Assembly: GCA_948146395.1 (NCBI GenBank)
Contig: OX411559.1
Span: forward strand, 29,108,708 to 29,172,707
DNA length: 64,000 nucleotides
Direction: 5' to 3'
Source: Fragum whitleyi
Taxonomy: Eukaryota > Mollusca > Bivalvia > Cardiida > Cardiidae
This document shows positions 49,201 to 61,081 of this stretch, one piece after another. The notes below the pieces were generated by a model. The model saw only the letters and a list, made by a program, of their open reading frames with translations. It was not told where the DNA came from and did not search any database. Position numbers and translations under genes: made by a program. Every line of letters begins with the position of its first letter. Position 1 is the first letter of the stretch.

Positions 49201-52200
49201 GTTTCTATTACTATTTACTTAATATTTTTTTCCATAAATTTGTTCAGGCATGATGTTCATGTTAGAAGTGATTGACTCTTCGAACGAATGACTGAACATA
49301 TTAGTTTTTACTTCTTTTCTAGGAACTTGGTATTCCATACAGTCGCCTTGTGTGTGCTTCCAACTCAAACAACGTTCTAACCGACTTTATAAACACCGGT
49401 ATTTATGACCTCACTCACAGGAAGTTACAGATAACGTCTTCACCCGCCATCGACATCCTAGTCTCGTCGAATCTCGAGAGATTATTGTACCACATTACCG
49501 GTTGGGATGCAGAATATGTAAATAAGATATACGGGGATTTGCAGAAGATGAAAAGGTTTTCTGTGGACAAAGATGTATGTATATAAACTTTTTCTAATGA
49601 TATGGCAATGTTTAGCTCTGATGGAAACAAAAACGATGCGTTCTTTCAGGAAAAAAAATCGTCTTAGCATGTTTTCTCCTACTTTAATCATTAATTCGAA
49701 ATGACATACATATGCATTTTTGGTGCATTTTAGTCAAACGATTTAAGAAACATTGAATTGACCCGTATCATGAGGTATATCCGGCGTGTTTAAAAAAAGA
49801 TTGTGATATTTCGTATACATGTATTTTCGAATTATCATACATTCAGCTGTGAAAAACAAACAAATTTCTTATCACATTGTCGTCTTCACACATTGAAGTT
49901 ATAAAAGTTTAACACAGGTAGGCCTACAAATCTGTAAAAAATGAGCTTTCATGCAATTCTTAATGTCATGTAAGAATGATTAAAATAGGAAAAAAATGAT
50001 ACTAAAATTGCAAATCACAGATGTAAACTTTAAAAAACCAACCTTATTCCCTTTAGTCGTGTTGTAATTTGGCATATTACATATACATAATAATACTTGA
50101 AACTGTAGGTGTCAATGCCTAGTGGAATATTTTAAATCCTATAATATTTCATGCGGACTATCAAAATGTAATGATAATTACAGGGTTTTGTTTGTAAAAA
50201 GATATATTCGTGAATCATCGGTCAATCATATTCTTATAACAACGAACACTTATTTCAAAATTATTACAACTAAAATTCACAAAATTAGAAAAATCACAAA
50301 ATAGAATATTTTGACCGCCAACAAGAGTACGTCATTAGTTACTATTTGTCTTTTCAGTTACTACATATGCTGAAGACACACTTTGTTGCTGACTGGTGCA
50401 CTGAAGAAGAATGTGCAATGAAGCTACGAGAAACCATGAAAGCTCAAGGTAAGCTGTGTATATTTACTAATTCGCCGTTGTATGAGCATAGTTATTACCG
50501 CAAAATTACCATAATGTTTTAATAAGATGGGTAAAGGGTATGCAGGTTAATGGTGATTTAGTATTTTGGTGCAATGTGGGCCAGACCTAGTCCTCAGATA
50601 TGGTCCAATTTTCATGAACATTCGCCTAATGTGTCACAAGGGTTAACCCTATAAAAAAGGAAGGATCGACGCCATATCAAGGGATCTTTAAGTTTACTAG
50701 GTGGGCGACACCTCAAGGGTTTCGCAGAAGAGGAATGAAGAGAAGATGAATTAAATGTCCACATCACGGATGATCTTACTCATACTAGTTTGCCAAAAAA
50801 AGGGGGGGAAACGGAAAAGAAAAAACGATACAGGAATTATTCATCTCTTTTTTTTCAGTGTAAGATCGAAAGGCTTTATGTTAAATTGAGTGATCAAAAA
50901 TGTATTTTCGCGGGATTTGGAGCTACGTAAGAATATATAGCGTTTGGTGTTCAATAATTTAAGAATTTATTAACCTGGCACAAAAATTAAAAACGGCTAT
51001 CTTATTCATTTAAATGCAAAAAAAGACACGGAATACGGAAATTGTAGAATTGTTTCTTAAAAGCGCGTCATTTCGCACGAGATTGCATGGTAACGTCGAT
51101 CATGACGTCATATGTATAATGTCTTGCTCTTATGAGAAAAATACACATTCGGACGTAATTTTCTTTTCAATACGAATTTTCTCAGACATGCCAAGTAGCT
51201 GTAGACCTAGATGGAGAGCTCCTCTACGCGATTCTGTATCTTTTATCAAACTTTATCGTTTAGATTTTTCTGCCCTCAAATCGCGGCTATATCCGGCAAA
51301 TTCGTGTGTTTTCTCGGTGAAGATCATTCCGTTCCGAAGGAATAAAAAATGTTCAATTCATTCTTCTCTTCATTCCGCTAATTATCAAAGCGTTTTGATC
51401 GCCCTAGAAAATGCTCATACCTGTGTATAGTTAAAAGAAATAGCACACAACCAAAAATACTTCCATATTAAATACTCACAAATAATGAAAATCTGTTTTG
51501 GTTAATTTTATTTATTACTAAGAAATGATGTGACTATTAAACGCTGTAAGTTATTGAGATGAATGAACCACAAATCATTAATTTCATTATGCGAAATTTC
51601 CTAATTTCCACATGCTTTCCTCCCATAGCCAGGCATCCAGGCACCCGTATTAATGCTGTTTATGTGTTGCATTCGAATGTTATAGAGTTAAATATCCTTG
51701 TGGTTTTCATGGTATAGTCCGTTTGACTTCTATATGGACCAACATTTCGCCGAAAATCTCAGAATCAAATTAATGAAGCGTATTTTTTTCTTGTCATATC
51801 ATATTTTCCAACTAATACCATGAATAATTTTGTTTTTCAGAATTTTTAAAGATGTAATAATGATTTTGTACGTCCGTCTACATGTTAAATTTCTGCGTTT
51901 TATACCTACTCGTGTCTGTAATAAACGGAACAGCGAATTGTCTATCCAAAAATAGCTCTGATTTGCATAGGGGCCGAGTCAAAAGTTTATGAATTTTGGC
52001 AAGTCGTTTTAGTGTAAAACCGACTATTTTGTAAAATTATTTTTTTTAGATTTTTTACTTCTCAAGGATATCTAATCTAAGTGTCTTTTGTATTTGTTAC
52101 CAAAACTATGAGACCAGATAATTGATAATAGTTTTTATACATTCTGAGATGAACCCCATATTCCCTTATTTAGACCAATCAAAAGGGAGTATTTTAGGAA

Positions 52201-53001
52201 ATCGTTTGGATTTTCACGAGGAAAACAAGATAAGCAGGCGAGTAATAACGGTACAAATCACGGGATATTCAAGTTTAAGATGTCTTGACCGTCGATATGC
52301 TAATTAGCTTTTCCAAATATGGAATAATGAATATATCATCTGTCAAATGTTAAGTATAAAACCACGTGTATTTACAAATTGTTTTCATTTTCTTATAACT
52401 AAACAGCCTTCACCACCCCTCGTGTTTAAGAGCAAAAATTCGAAAATATTATCATTAACTAGATAGACAAAATCATTATTTTAAAATCATTTTGTGTCCG
52501 AAAAATATTTTTTGGAATGGTATTAAGCTGAAATTAATATTTTACCACATAGAAATACTTCATTCAAACGCAAGTTTATGTAATTGATAAAAAGGTTGGT
52601 CCATATAGAGGTCAAACGGACTATACATGTGACATTTTTCTTTTATTGGTTAATCAAACATTACAGTGATTATTTTCTGAATTACAGAATACCTGTTAGA
52701 CACTCATACAGCTGTGGGTAAAGCAGTAGCAGACCGACATGGAACAGATCGACCCATGATTATAGCAGCAACAGCGCATCCTGCCAAGTTTTCTAAAGAA
52801 ATCCTTCAATTCAACGGTGTTCAAACTGCCGGACTTACCGCCTCTGATATGATCCGTAAACTGGACGAATTATCACCGAACCCCAAACCACATCAACGCT
52901 TATGTGAATGTGTGAAACTTGATAAAGTTGGAAAGAAGGTCGATATGCCTTCAAGTGAGAGAATTCAACAGGAAATAGTCAGTTTGTCGAAATCATTATG
53001 A
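43254..53001 (+). CDS. THNSL1: threonine synthase-like 1 (ten exons; N-terminal exon not certain)
   Basis: Exons, phase-consistent throughout: 43254-43397, 44609-44747, 45342-46005, 46726-46796, 47515-47613, 48281-48386, 49021-49186, 49323-49574, 50358-50448 and 52688-53001 (TGA). Together they give 681 residues plus a missing N terminus; the human protein is about 740. The first two exons and the start of the third form a shikimate-kinase-like domain, with P-loop GSPGCGKTT, an LDIDDD segment, LTGSNPMH and VIFLDV. The remainder is a fold-type II PLP enzyme of the threonine synthase family. It shows the lysine motif HGPTASFKD (the K would bind PLP), the phosphate-binding ATSGDTGGAV, NSISWGRLLPQ, PTGNFGNILAA, CASNSNNVLTDF and C-terminal HTAVGKAVAD. 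Animals lack the threonine pathway, and the physiological substrate of THNSL1 is not settled. All motifs look intact, so an active enzyme is plausible. Introns hold several mobile elements, and the acceptor before 49021 lies in a tandem duplication. Confidence 0.95.
47777..47914. mobile_element. 138-bp palindromic MITE in a THNSL1 intron
   Basis: It starts CAGCCCTGCGTTCAGGATGA and ends with the inverse (TGACATCCTAAACGCAGAGCTG region). Inner arms CCAATTATACCCCACTTT and AAGCGGGGTAAAATTGG pair. It lies between exons 47515-47613 and 48281-48386. The related copy is at 23640. Confidence 0.75.
48894..49052 (+). repeat. 77-bp tandem duplication over a THNSL1 splice acceptor
   Basis: Two 77-bp units, 48894-48970 and 48971-49047, are followed by ATTAC (49048-49052). 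Each unit holds the end of an intron (pyrimidine-rich TTTCTGTTTATAG) and the first 27 bp of the exon coding AANSISWGR. Three mismatches separate the units, all on the intron side. ATTAC at both ends suggests the duplication arose through a 5-bp microhomology. Only the downstream acceptor (exon from 49021) keeps the frame. Use of the upstream acceptor (exon from 48944) adds 77 nt, shifts the frame and meets a TAA near 49075. Confidence 0.92.
50521..50700 (+). repeat. headless unit of the array family in a THNSL1 intron
   Basis: It carries phrases like those of copy 1 at 2.5-3.2 kb: CCAATTTTCATGAAC and TGTCACAAGGGTTAACCCTA. Only about one unit is present and there is no hairpin head. Confidence 0.5.
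51715..52623. mobile_element. 909-bp TIR element (TA target) in the last THNSL1 intron
   Basis: The ends TAGTCCGTTTGACTTCTATA... and the inverse ...GGTCAAACGGACTA match over about 31 bp with one difference. TA flanks each side (51713-51714 and 52624-52625), as for Tc1/mariner-type insertions. No transposase frame is present, so it is non-autonomous. Confidence 0.7.
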
Positions 53002-54819
53002 TACAACTTGTCTCGCTAGTTTTGTTTATTCTCAAAGGCATGTATATACGAACGTAAGCATTACCAATATGGGATTGATTCAAATGTGATATATCCGACT
53101 CTTTGGACGAAAAAGTATAATTCGAGAACTCCGTTAAAGAAACGTTCTTGTAAGAGATCGATTCCAGCATAGGTAGCCCTGTCTATATAATTCGAAAATA
53201 TACACAGAATTGTAGACTTTCTGTAGAGGATAATCGACTGTTTCAGTGTAAAATCGATATATATTTCATTCGTCGAACAATAACTTTATTTTATACTAGT
53301 GTTGGTGTGTATTTTAATTAATGGTATTACTTATTATTATTAGGAACAGATAACAAATAAATGTGACCCATGCATCACGCAAGGGGCAGTTCGGACTCCG
53401 TAGAACTTTAATTTGAAAAAAGATAAGGTCCGGAAGCCGTCAACTAGAGGTAGCATTTCACCAATTATTGCATAGAAAGGTAAAATTATTGTACTAGGTT
53501 AAGAAAAGATTCAATGGGCAAAAGGATTTGAACCCCAGGGCTCGTGTTTGACCCTAAAACCAGGGTTTTGATCCCCAAAAATCTGAAAATATAATTTTTG
53601 ACTGCCTAATTTTTCTGTCAATGGGTCGTTTTGACCATTTCAATTTTCAAAAATTAAATCTTGATTCTGTTGGAAATCATACAACTTAAAGAAAAAATTG
53701 TCTCCATCATATCATTATAAGATATTGAAATATGAATCTCTTACATGAAATGAAGGAGAAAATTAAAGAAGTCAATCTGTGTTACCAAGAAATAGTTACT
53801 TATTTCCCCCTTGTTTTATTGTGTTGACCTCTTCAACAGTAGTCTTGACTTCCAGGAATTTACAGTAAAGAGGTCAATGACTCCCAAATTTGAAAAGCTA
53901 GCACACTCCCTACCCTGGTCAGCCTGCGCAGTCAGACGATGCTCGGTAATTTTTCACTTCCCAGGTCTCATCTCGCAGGATGGGTAAAAAATTATAAGTA
54001 AATAGATATATAAAATAAGGACAATCATTAGTTTCAGGGTATGATCATTGTTCACGGTAATGAGGACAATTCTAATTTTATGGGATCTTAAAAAAAAAAC
54101 AAAATAAAACCACCCCTCTAAGCTGCTCTGTGTTCAAAACGCAAGAACGTTTGTGAACGTTTGAAAATTTTATCGCATATTGTAAGTGAGTACACACATG
54201 AGTGCACGTGTAAAGCGGGCTGACATTTCTGAAACGTTTCGCGAACATTTTCATTATGATCGCAGGGCATAGAGTTCTGCAAAGACACGCCTTATATCTT
54301 AATCTGACTTACAAATCAAGTCAAAGTCATTATAACTATGTACTTATTGTTCAAAGTCATTCTGTTTTGTCGAAGAAAAATCCCTCGGATTTTATCTTTT
54401 GCATATAATTCCTCCTCCATAAGACTATACTTGGACACATCAACGCGAAAATGAAGTTATTTCTTATTTTTAAATTTATGCATTTATTTAAATTTAATTA
54501 ATGCATTGTGCAAATCCTGAAATTAGAATTACAAGCTAGTGTTTCTCGGGATCGAGCTCCCTACTGATGGCTTAAAAATTGAAGGCGTGATGTGAAATGT
54601 CCTTCTGTTTAGCCCTCACATCTTATCCGCGGATTACAGCAAGGGTTGAGAAAAATATCTATTTTGAGTGTAAAAAATTACCGGAGGCTATATATATTAT
54701 CTATTCTTTTAAAAAGAAGGTGACTTTCAGAAAAATCAATTCAAATGTGCTGCCTTTTTCTTGTTATGTATGATGGCAACAATTTAGTTTTAATAATTTA
54801 GTTTAATTTTCCTATTATA
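53002..54819. other. 3' flanking and intergenic DNA after THNSL1
   Basis: It holds a fragment of the 13401 MITE family (53212-53310) and otherwise AT-rich sequence without gene signals. A poly-A9 lies at about 54091. Confidence 0.4.
53356..53361 (+). terminator. possible poly(A) signal of THNSL1
   Basis: An AATAAA hexamer lies about 355 bp after the THNSL1 stop codon. It follows a fragment of a palindromic MITE family (53212-53310), so it could come from element sequence. It is offered only as the nearest plausible 3' end. Confidence 0.3.
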
Positions 54820-55981
54820 TACTGAACATCAAAAATAACGCATCGCTTCATTTTTAAGATATAACTTTTTTCACAATATAAAGTTTGAAAGAATGGTTAT
54901 ATCAAAATAAACATTGACCAATTATTGATTTGTGTCAAAGATGTCGACAACGTATACATACGCATTGAAGAGTTACGCACTCATAAAGGCGACAACCCCA
55001 AAATGAAAAATTTTGAAATTAGAGAAGGTTTCCATTGCTCAGTAAAAGTCACTAGCGCGTTAGTCCATGTGCAAAATTGCACCCAAACAATGTCTGACAC
55101 GTGAATATCTGAATTTCATCAAGAATATAGCTATCCATTAGCCATGCGTGCTGCCTCAATCTGACTCAAAACCTTGGGTTTTCGTGCTTTTTTTTGACTC
55201 CCATTGCAAGCTCGTATTTGACGTGCTAGATTTTGAGATAAGTCCAGTCGGTGAAAGATTAGACATTGGTATCACTTAAAAAGGTGTTCGCGAAGAAAGT
55301 CCATAGTTTCATGAGCTGAATAGACCATAACATTGAGTTGCTCATGGAGTGTTACATATGGCTCTAGCTACTGAAGGATTAGATACTCGGCTCAGATTCA
55401 TTGTTTTTATGTTTCACTGTCATCAAAAGTCCACTAAAACCTGAATAATTGTGACATAGAGGGTAAGAATTTTCGGTCATATCACCTTATGATGCAGCCT
55501 CCTAATCGTGTCAGCATCCAAAGTATGTCAACGAGAGCTGTGAAAATCGACGTTTTAACCTTACAATAGTCCAGTTATTGTCCCTCATGGCAGTTGCAAG
55601 TGTCCTTGATTTAATTAATCAGTTCAATATGACTATGCGCGATCGCGTACCGAAATTTATTTTTTCGCTACCGCCAAACTCGAAGACTTTGCTTGATCTG
55701 ATAAATGTCTACACTGTTTTTCATTACCACCTTTATTTGCTGTAATACTCGACCAACATTATTATCGTTAGATGCATTCGATCTGTTGCACGAGCAGAAA
55801 AACATGTTTATCACATTCAAGTGTCTTTACTCAACTGAGTATGAGTTAAGGAATAAATTTCATCACAATTGTGTACCTAATGGCTCGCCAAACTAAAGTA
55901 ATTTCAAATCAGTAAATTCATCAATTTCTGGGTAAAATTATTTGTCATTGAAAAGTGATGCGTTATTTTTGTAGTTCAGTA
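54820..55981. mobile_element. 1.16-kb Tc1/mariner-like TIR element
   Basis: The left end TACTGAACATCAAAAATAAC and the right-end inverse TACTGAACTACAAAAATAAC start TIRs of about 33 bp, continuing GCATCGCTTC / GCATCACTTT. TA duplicates at 54818-54819 and 55982-55983. The size would fit a decayed autonomous element, but neither strand shows an open transposase frame. Confidence 0.75.
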
Positions 55982-57071
55982 TATGATGGTAATATTTGGA
56001 TACAAATTTTGAAAGTAAAGAAGGAGATACCCCTTTTCTACTATCTGAATAGATCTAAATAGATCTCATTGAATATCCATCTCAAAATAACACAAAAAGA
56101 AAAATAATTCCAAATAAAACCCCGGGATTTTTGTATGAAGGTCAGTGCTGATAAGCCACATCAAGTGTAATCTTAGTCACGTGAATGCACTTATTTTGAG
56201 TGGGTACCCGATGGGCGTCCTTCCATCTTTCTCTCTTTCTCTATCTCTCTCTATCATCACACCAATGTTCCGTCACACTAGAAGGGTACAACCGAAGACT
56301 GAAAAATAAGGCATTGATAATTGATGTGCAGCTCAACCAGCATAAACATTACTACATGTATATTCAGAGAAAAAAGAAAGTATCCACTGTGCATTTCTCA
56401 ATATCTCGTACAAATGTATGGCCAAAAGATAAGGTTATATATCAATGTTTTTTGCAGTGCTTTATCTTTCCTAATTAACACAAAGTTTTAATGCAGATAA
56501 CGTGTCAATTTTGTTTGATTCAATAATGACCGGAAACGTTATCTTCCATTGTTACGTATTGTCCTTAAGTAATACGTATATGTGCTTGAAATAATTATAA
56601 AGTCCAAGTACTATCATACAAACATTTATTCAAAGAATCATTTACATATATTTTTAACTACAAGCTTATCAGTGTAATTATATCAAGATCTAACGAAGAA
56701 TAAATCTAATTACAGGTACAACAGTATTTATACTAAGCAATGTACCACAAGGGTTTAACTGATAAGCCAATACACAACATCTATGTCGACGTACGTCACG
56801 CATACCGGACGTTGTGCTTCTTTTTGAATGAATGTAACCTGCAATGCTTCGTGAATAAGAAATCAACCTAACCCTACCCCCCTCCCCCCCACCCCGGTAT
56901 TTAAACGAGGCAGAGATTAAGTCGCACACATGAGTTATATGAACTAATCAAACGTTGAGTAAATCAAAAGGGCTGAAGTTGAAAGAAAAGAACAAAATCA
57001 TTAAGTTTATTGTTCATTGTCAGTAGAGTAGTATTGCAAGTCGCCCTTTTCAACACAATTGGTCAACTTTG
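55982..57071. other. intergenic DNA with CT-rich patch
   Basis: A TCTCTCTTTCTCTATCTCTC patch lies near 56229 and a C-run near 56878. No gene was recognised. Confidence 0.4.
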
Positions 57072-57073
57072 AA

Positions 57074-57390
57074 AACGTCACGTCAAGTTCATGACGTGAC
57101 GTTGACTCTCTTCCGTCAACGCCCCCATTCCACCATTTTAAAAGGAAAACACAACTATACGTCATGACCCTTGCAACCGCCAAAGTTTAAAAGCAATCCA
57201 ATTGTAATTCTAAACATAGCGGGTTTATCGCTGGCATTTTTATTGACGTTCAAACAAGAATTTCGGATGAGCTAGAGCTAACGTTAACATAACATAGCAA
57301 TACAAATTTTGTTAAGTTGTCAGTGAAGAAGTGAAAATGAGAAATATAGGATGAGTTTCCTGGACAATAGCGCACAGCTACAGGATTTGG
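57074..57390 (+). repeat. interspersed repeat related to 28650-28970, with CRE-like palindrome
   Basis: 57076-57107 is an inverted pair ACGTCACGTCA...TGACGTGACGT around a short spacer, containing two TGACGT motifs. From about 57129 the order CCACCATTTTAAAAGG, AAAGCAATCC...GTAATTCT, GGATGAGCTAGAGCTAACG and GTTAAGTTGTCAGTGAAGAA parallels, with substitutions, the sequence from 28674 to about 28880. The shared stretch starts upstream of duplication copy A. Confidence 0.5.
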
Positions 57391-57609
57391 TAAATTTTAG
57401 CTTTCAAACTGCATCAAATGATTACCATTCTCTTGTGCCCATTTAACTATTGACAGGAAGGAATGGAAAGTCTCAAGCTGTCTAACCAACGTAAGTTATT
57501 TGACGTTCTATTCTTGCATTTAGCAGACATTGAATTTATCAGAAAACCAACTGAAAATTTCAGGTCAGGGCGTAAATTGTAATAGATTCTATGAGTATTA
57601 GAGCGATTA

Positions 57610-57830
57610 CTGAGGAGATCGAGAGAGAGAATGAAATGTGAGAAAATGATATCTAGAGTCAGTAGTGCGAGCGAGGAGAGGACAAAACGGTTGGAGGGGA
57701 GAGAGTGGGCGGTGAGAGAGAGAATGGGAGAGAGAGAACTGTGATAGAGAAGGGGCGAGTGTCATTGTGTGCAAGAGGGCGTGAGTGGAATGTGAACGAG
57801 AGGTAGAGGGAAGAGTGTGAGAGAGGAAGT
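57610..57830 (+). repeat. GA-rich low-complexity tract
   Basis: Imperfect GAGAGA stretches, purine-biased on the + strand over about 220 bp, interspersed with GTGAG and TGAGAG words. No frame is kept. Confidence 0.8.
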
Positions 57831-57902
57831 GGAATCACCCCCTTTTTGAAGGAATTTCATCCACTGCTACCCATTTACAGCTGGATGGACTGAAGCTATT
57901 AA

Positions 57903-58916
57903 GGACGTCCGTGTATCCGGGTTTGGGTTTTCCGCCATTAAAAAAAAAAAAACATTTTCATTTCTGAATTCGTTATAAAACTATGAATCGAAATCCAAAC
58001 TATTTTTTTGGACAGAGCTGTATGTAAGGTTGTCAAAACATGTAAAAATTTGTAAAAATTCAAAAATTTATTTTTTCCCCATTTTTTCGGGGGTATTTTC
58101 CCCCGATTTAGAGTATTCAGAGAAAACGACAAGCCAGTATTCAACGTTACTCCTTGCCTTATTTTTCGAGTAGAAAGCAAATAAAACTTATGAATATGGT
58201 AAAAAGAACCCCTACCTCATATCCCTGAACCAAAATACCAACACATTTGTTATTTCCAATATTAAAGATGTGTTTTGAATTTTAATTATTTTTTGTGAAT
58301 TACATCCCCTTTTTTTAACAAATGAGTCAAAATATCTAAAAAAGTAAGACTGTGACCACAACTTTTTTTCGTGTCAAATTATTCCTCATCATGTCACAAA
58401 TTTATATTGACAGTATAAGAAAAAGTTTGATAGTAGAACTGTATTTTTTTACTGTGAAGCATGTATTAGAAGCCCTTAATTTTAAAGGAAAATACTTCTA
58501 TTAAGGAACGAATAAAGATGTTATTATTTTCTTTTGCTGCATCAAAATTTCAGATGTCTTTGAAAAATTAGGGGAATGGAATGTCGTTTTTAAATAATAC
58601 ACAAATCACTTGCTTTCAGAATCTTTATTTGTCCACTGAAAGGTGATAGCTTCAAATCAAGGGTGTAATTTTCAAAGAAAATAAAAGGCAAGAACTATAG
58701 TGCAATCAGGGACTCTCAATATACATATATGTATATTTAGGGTCTGTGGTGCACTTAATGTTTTTGGTACCTATTTTCAAACGGCTCTGACAAAAAAAAT
58801 AAGCACGGTGACACCATTCAGTTTTCTTTTCAAAAATTGAAATAAAACATTTAGATCTTTCTAAAAAATCAGGTTTAAAGAAAAGTTTAGTAGTAGAAAA
58901 AGCCGGGCAAACTTCC
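57903..58916. mobile_element. possible 1.0-kb TTAA-bounded element
   Basis: TTAA lies at 57899-57902 and 58917-58920. The left end GGACGTCCGTGTATCCGGGT and the right-end inverse GGAAGTTTGCCCGGCTTTTT match only loosely. The left end resembles a phrase in the nested insertion at 35-39 kb (TGTATCC). The interior is AT-rich and non-coding. Confidence 0.4.
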
Positions 58917-59084
58917 TTAAGTTTCTTGCTAAAGGAAACACCTCGGTGTCACCAGGACTCCATCCCCTGACCTTCGGATTTGGAGACCGTCGCGGACCTC
59001 AGGCTGAGATATCGACGGAGGTATATCATTCGCATATTTTCATTCGATACCATTAAGGGTACATTGTTTCAGTCATAATTCTCA

Positions 59085-59150
59085 TTATTGCGAGCGCAGC
59101 TCGCGAACGGCCGAAGGCCGTGAGCGTGAAGCGAGCGTTTATGGTAACGT
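59085..59150. repeat. GC-rich hairpin cluster
   Basis: CGAGCGCAGCTCGCG, ACGGCCGAAGGCCGT and GTGAAGCGAGCG form adjacent short hairpins in AT-rich DNA, followed by an ATTCT pentanucleotide run at about 59156. The function is unknown. Confidence 0.6.
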
Positions 59151-60400
59151 GTGTTATTCTATTCTATTCTATTTTACTGTCAAGCGAAAAAATCGTGTCA
59201 TTTCTCACCCGGAGTGAATTCACTTGCAGGATAGAAAAAAAGGCAAAAATTGTATTGGAAAAATACCTCCACGTATCGTTCGTAAAAGAAAGATTTAAAA
59301 ATTGAAAATTAATTTAAGCTATCCCGTTAAAACGAGGTTTCTATAAAAGTTTTATTTTCTACCGGAAGCAACAAAACAAAGCCAAAAGCGAGGCCGACCG
59401 AAGCGATTTACGCGGTCATTCCCACAAAATGTTCTTTAGTGTTAGTTATACAGAATGACAAGGCCAATTTTAACATCCTTACCTTTAGTCCTAACACGTT
59501 TACGACCTGGAACATGTCAAACCCCCGGATTTACACGATGCATGTATGTTAAGATTAAAATGTCAACACAAATATTCTTGATGTCATCAATAATTGAGAA
59601 TGACGTCACGAATAAATTAATCTGGAAATTTATTTTTTTCAATCATAGACTTGAGGACTTGTTATGCATGCAAGATGTTTTTATTTTTTTGTGTGTTTAA
59701 TAGAAAATAGTGACTATAGTTGCCTTGTAATAACTAAAACAAGAATGTAACGATTTTTTTTTCAGGTCATTGGAAAACATTGTGGGAAAGAAGGAAATGC
59801 TAATTTGTAAAGTTTATGTTCTTTTGTTGTTGTTGACGCCTGTACAAGGACCCGTTTTCAAGAGCATTTTTTTTAACCCTGAAGATAATATAATAGTTTA
59901 ATTCCAGTTATGCTCAAAAAGATTTATACATTCTTATTTGCCCAAATGAAAACAATTTTGAGTACACAGTTTTTTTTTAAATAACTTCCGCGGAAAGTGG
60001 CCCCATGAACAATGTTTGCTTTTAGTGATAATTCTTTACGTTTTTGCTAAATGTGATTAAATCTGAGCTTATGAAGAAGTTATGTCTCGATTTCATAGTG
60101 GTATGAAACTTAAACGCTTAACTGATGAACGGATCATTAAGTATTGGAGAAATAGATTGTACATCACAAACATACATCTATACTCAATACGTTATTGGTG
60201 TAATGTAATGGTACTTAAATAAAATAGACAAGGTAGTGGCCTATTTTATAATTTATTGAAATTTATTTCCCTATGTAGATCCATGTAGAAAATGCAGATT
60301 CTATGGGAAATTTCAAGCAGTTCCTTAGAAATGTTTTGATATTAATCAAGACAAGTTCTTATCACGTTATTGTATTCAAAAGCTGTAAGTTTATCAGCTT
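59151..60400. other. intergenic DNA, nothing recognised
   Basis: AT-rich sequence; the short open frames lack any family resemblance. Confidence 0.4.
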
Positions 60401-60404
60401 TGTT

Positions 60405-60560
60405 GGGTCATATTTGTAACAAATCATATATGTAACACCTGTTACATATATGATCACATATGTAACATGTGTTACATATATGACTCGGAAATCATATTTT
60501 GTGACGAATATGATCGATGCCGGTGTTTGATGTGACATGAAATCACATATGTCACAGGTC
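60405..60560. repeat. cluster of ACATATGTAAC-type palindromes
   Basis: Inverted words alternate: TCATATATGTAACA / TGTTACATATATGA (60421-60452), then CACATATGTAACATGTGTTA (from about 60454), and further CACATATGTCACAG near 60544. Several nested hairpins are possible within 150 bp. Confidence 0.6.
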
Positions 60561-60843
60561 AATTTTGATTTAAAAACAGTACATATTACTACCACACATG
60601 CCTGCTAGTCTGCCAACTTAAAGCCACTACTGGCAACTTCGCAAACATTATCAAGACGGGACATGATTAATTTTCACTGATCTCCTACTACTGCAGATGC
60701 GCAGGCTGATCTATATGATGTGTGTTTTGCATTGAGTTCCAATCTGCAGATCAATTTTCTTGCTGTTTGGATGTTGCTGGACACACTCACGTGCGCGCTC
60801 GAGATGCACTGGTACCTTAGGCAAAAAATCATTATTTCATGCG

Positions 60844-60848
60844 CCCCC

Positions 60849-60887
<39 letters not shown>

Positions 60888-60909
60888 TCTCTCTGTCTCT
60901 CTCTCTCTC

Positions 60910-60964
<55 letters not shown>

Positions 60965-60986
60965 TGTCTCTCTCTTCTCTCTCTCG
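60844..60986 (+). repeat. CT microsatellite, compound
   Basis: About 140 bp of (CT)n interrupted by CC, TGT and TTC. The open frames across it (Ser-Leu repeats on +, Arg-Glu repeats on -) are artefacts of the repeat. Confidence 0.97.
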
Positions 60987-61062
60987 TAACAAATAATTTG
61001 TCATCCAGTACACAAATTGCTGCGCTCGCTTTTAATAGACTATGGGCTACTGGGACCCCTGT

Positions 61063-61080
61063 TCCCCCCCCCCCCCCCCC
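61063..61080 (+). repeat. poly-C tract
   Basis: A run of about 18 C followed by GGAGGAA. It is a likely slippage site and error-prone in assembly. Confidence 0.9.
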
Positions 61081-61081
61081 G

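Noticed and set aside
51014..51430. 138-codon open frame in the last THNSL1 intron
   Set aside because: It is the longest unexplained frame, but it shows no domain, has mixed low-information composition, lies in an intron on the same strand and has no splice or promoter support.
54820..55981. Intact Tc1/mariner transposase on the minus strand
   Set aside because: Hand translation gave only short broken frames with no DDE signature, so only the TIR element is called.
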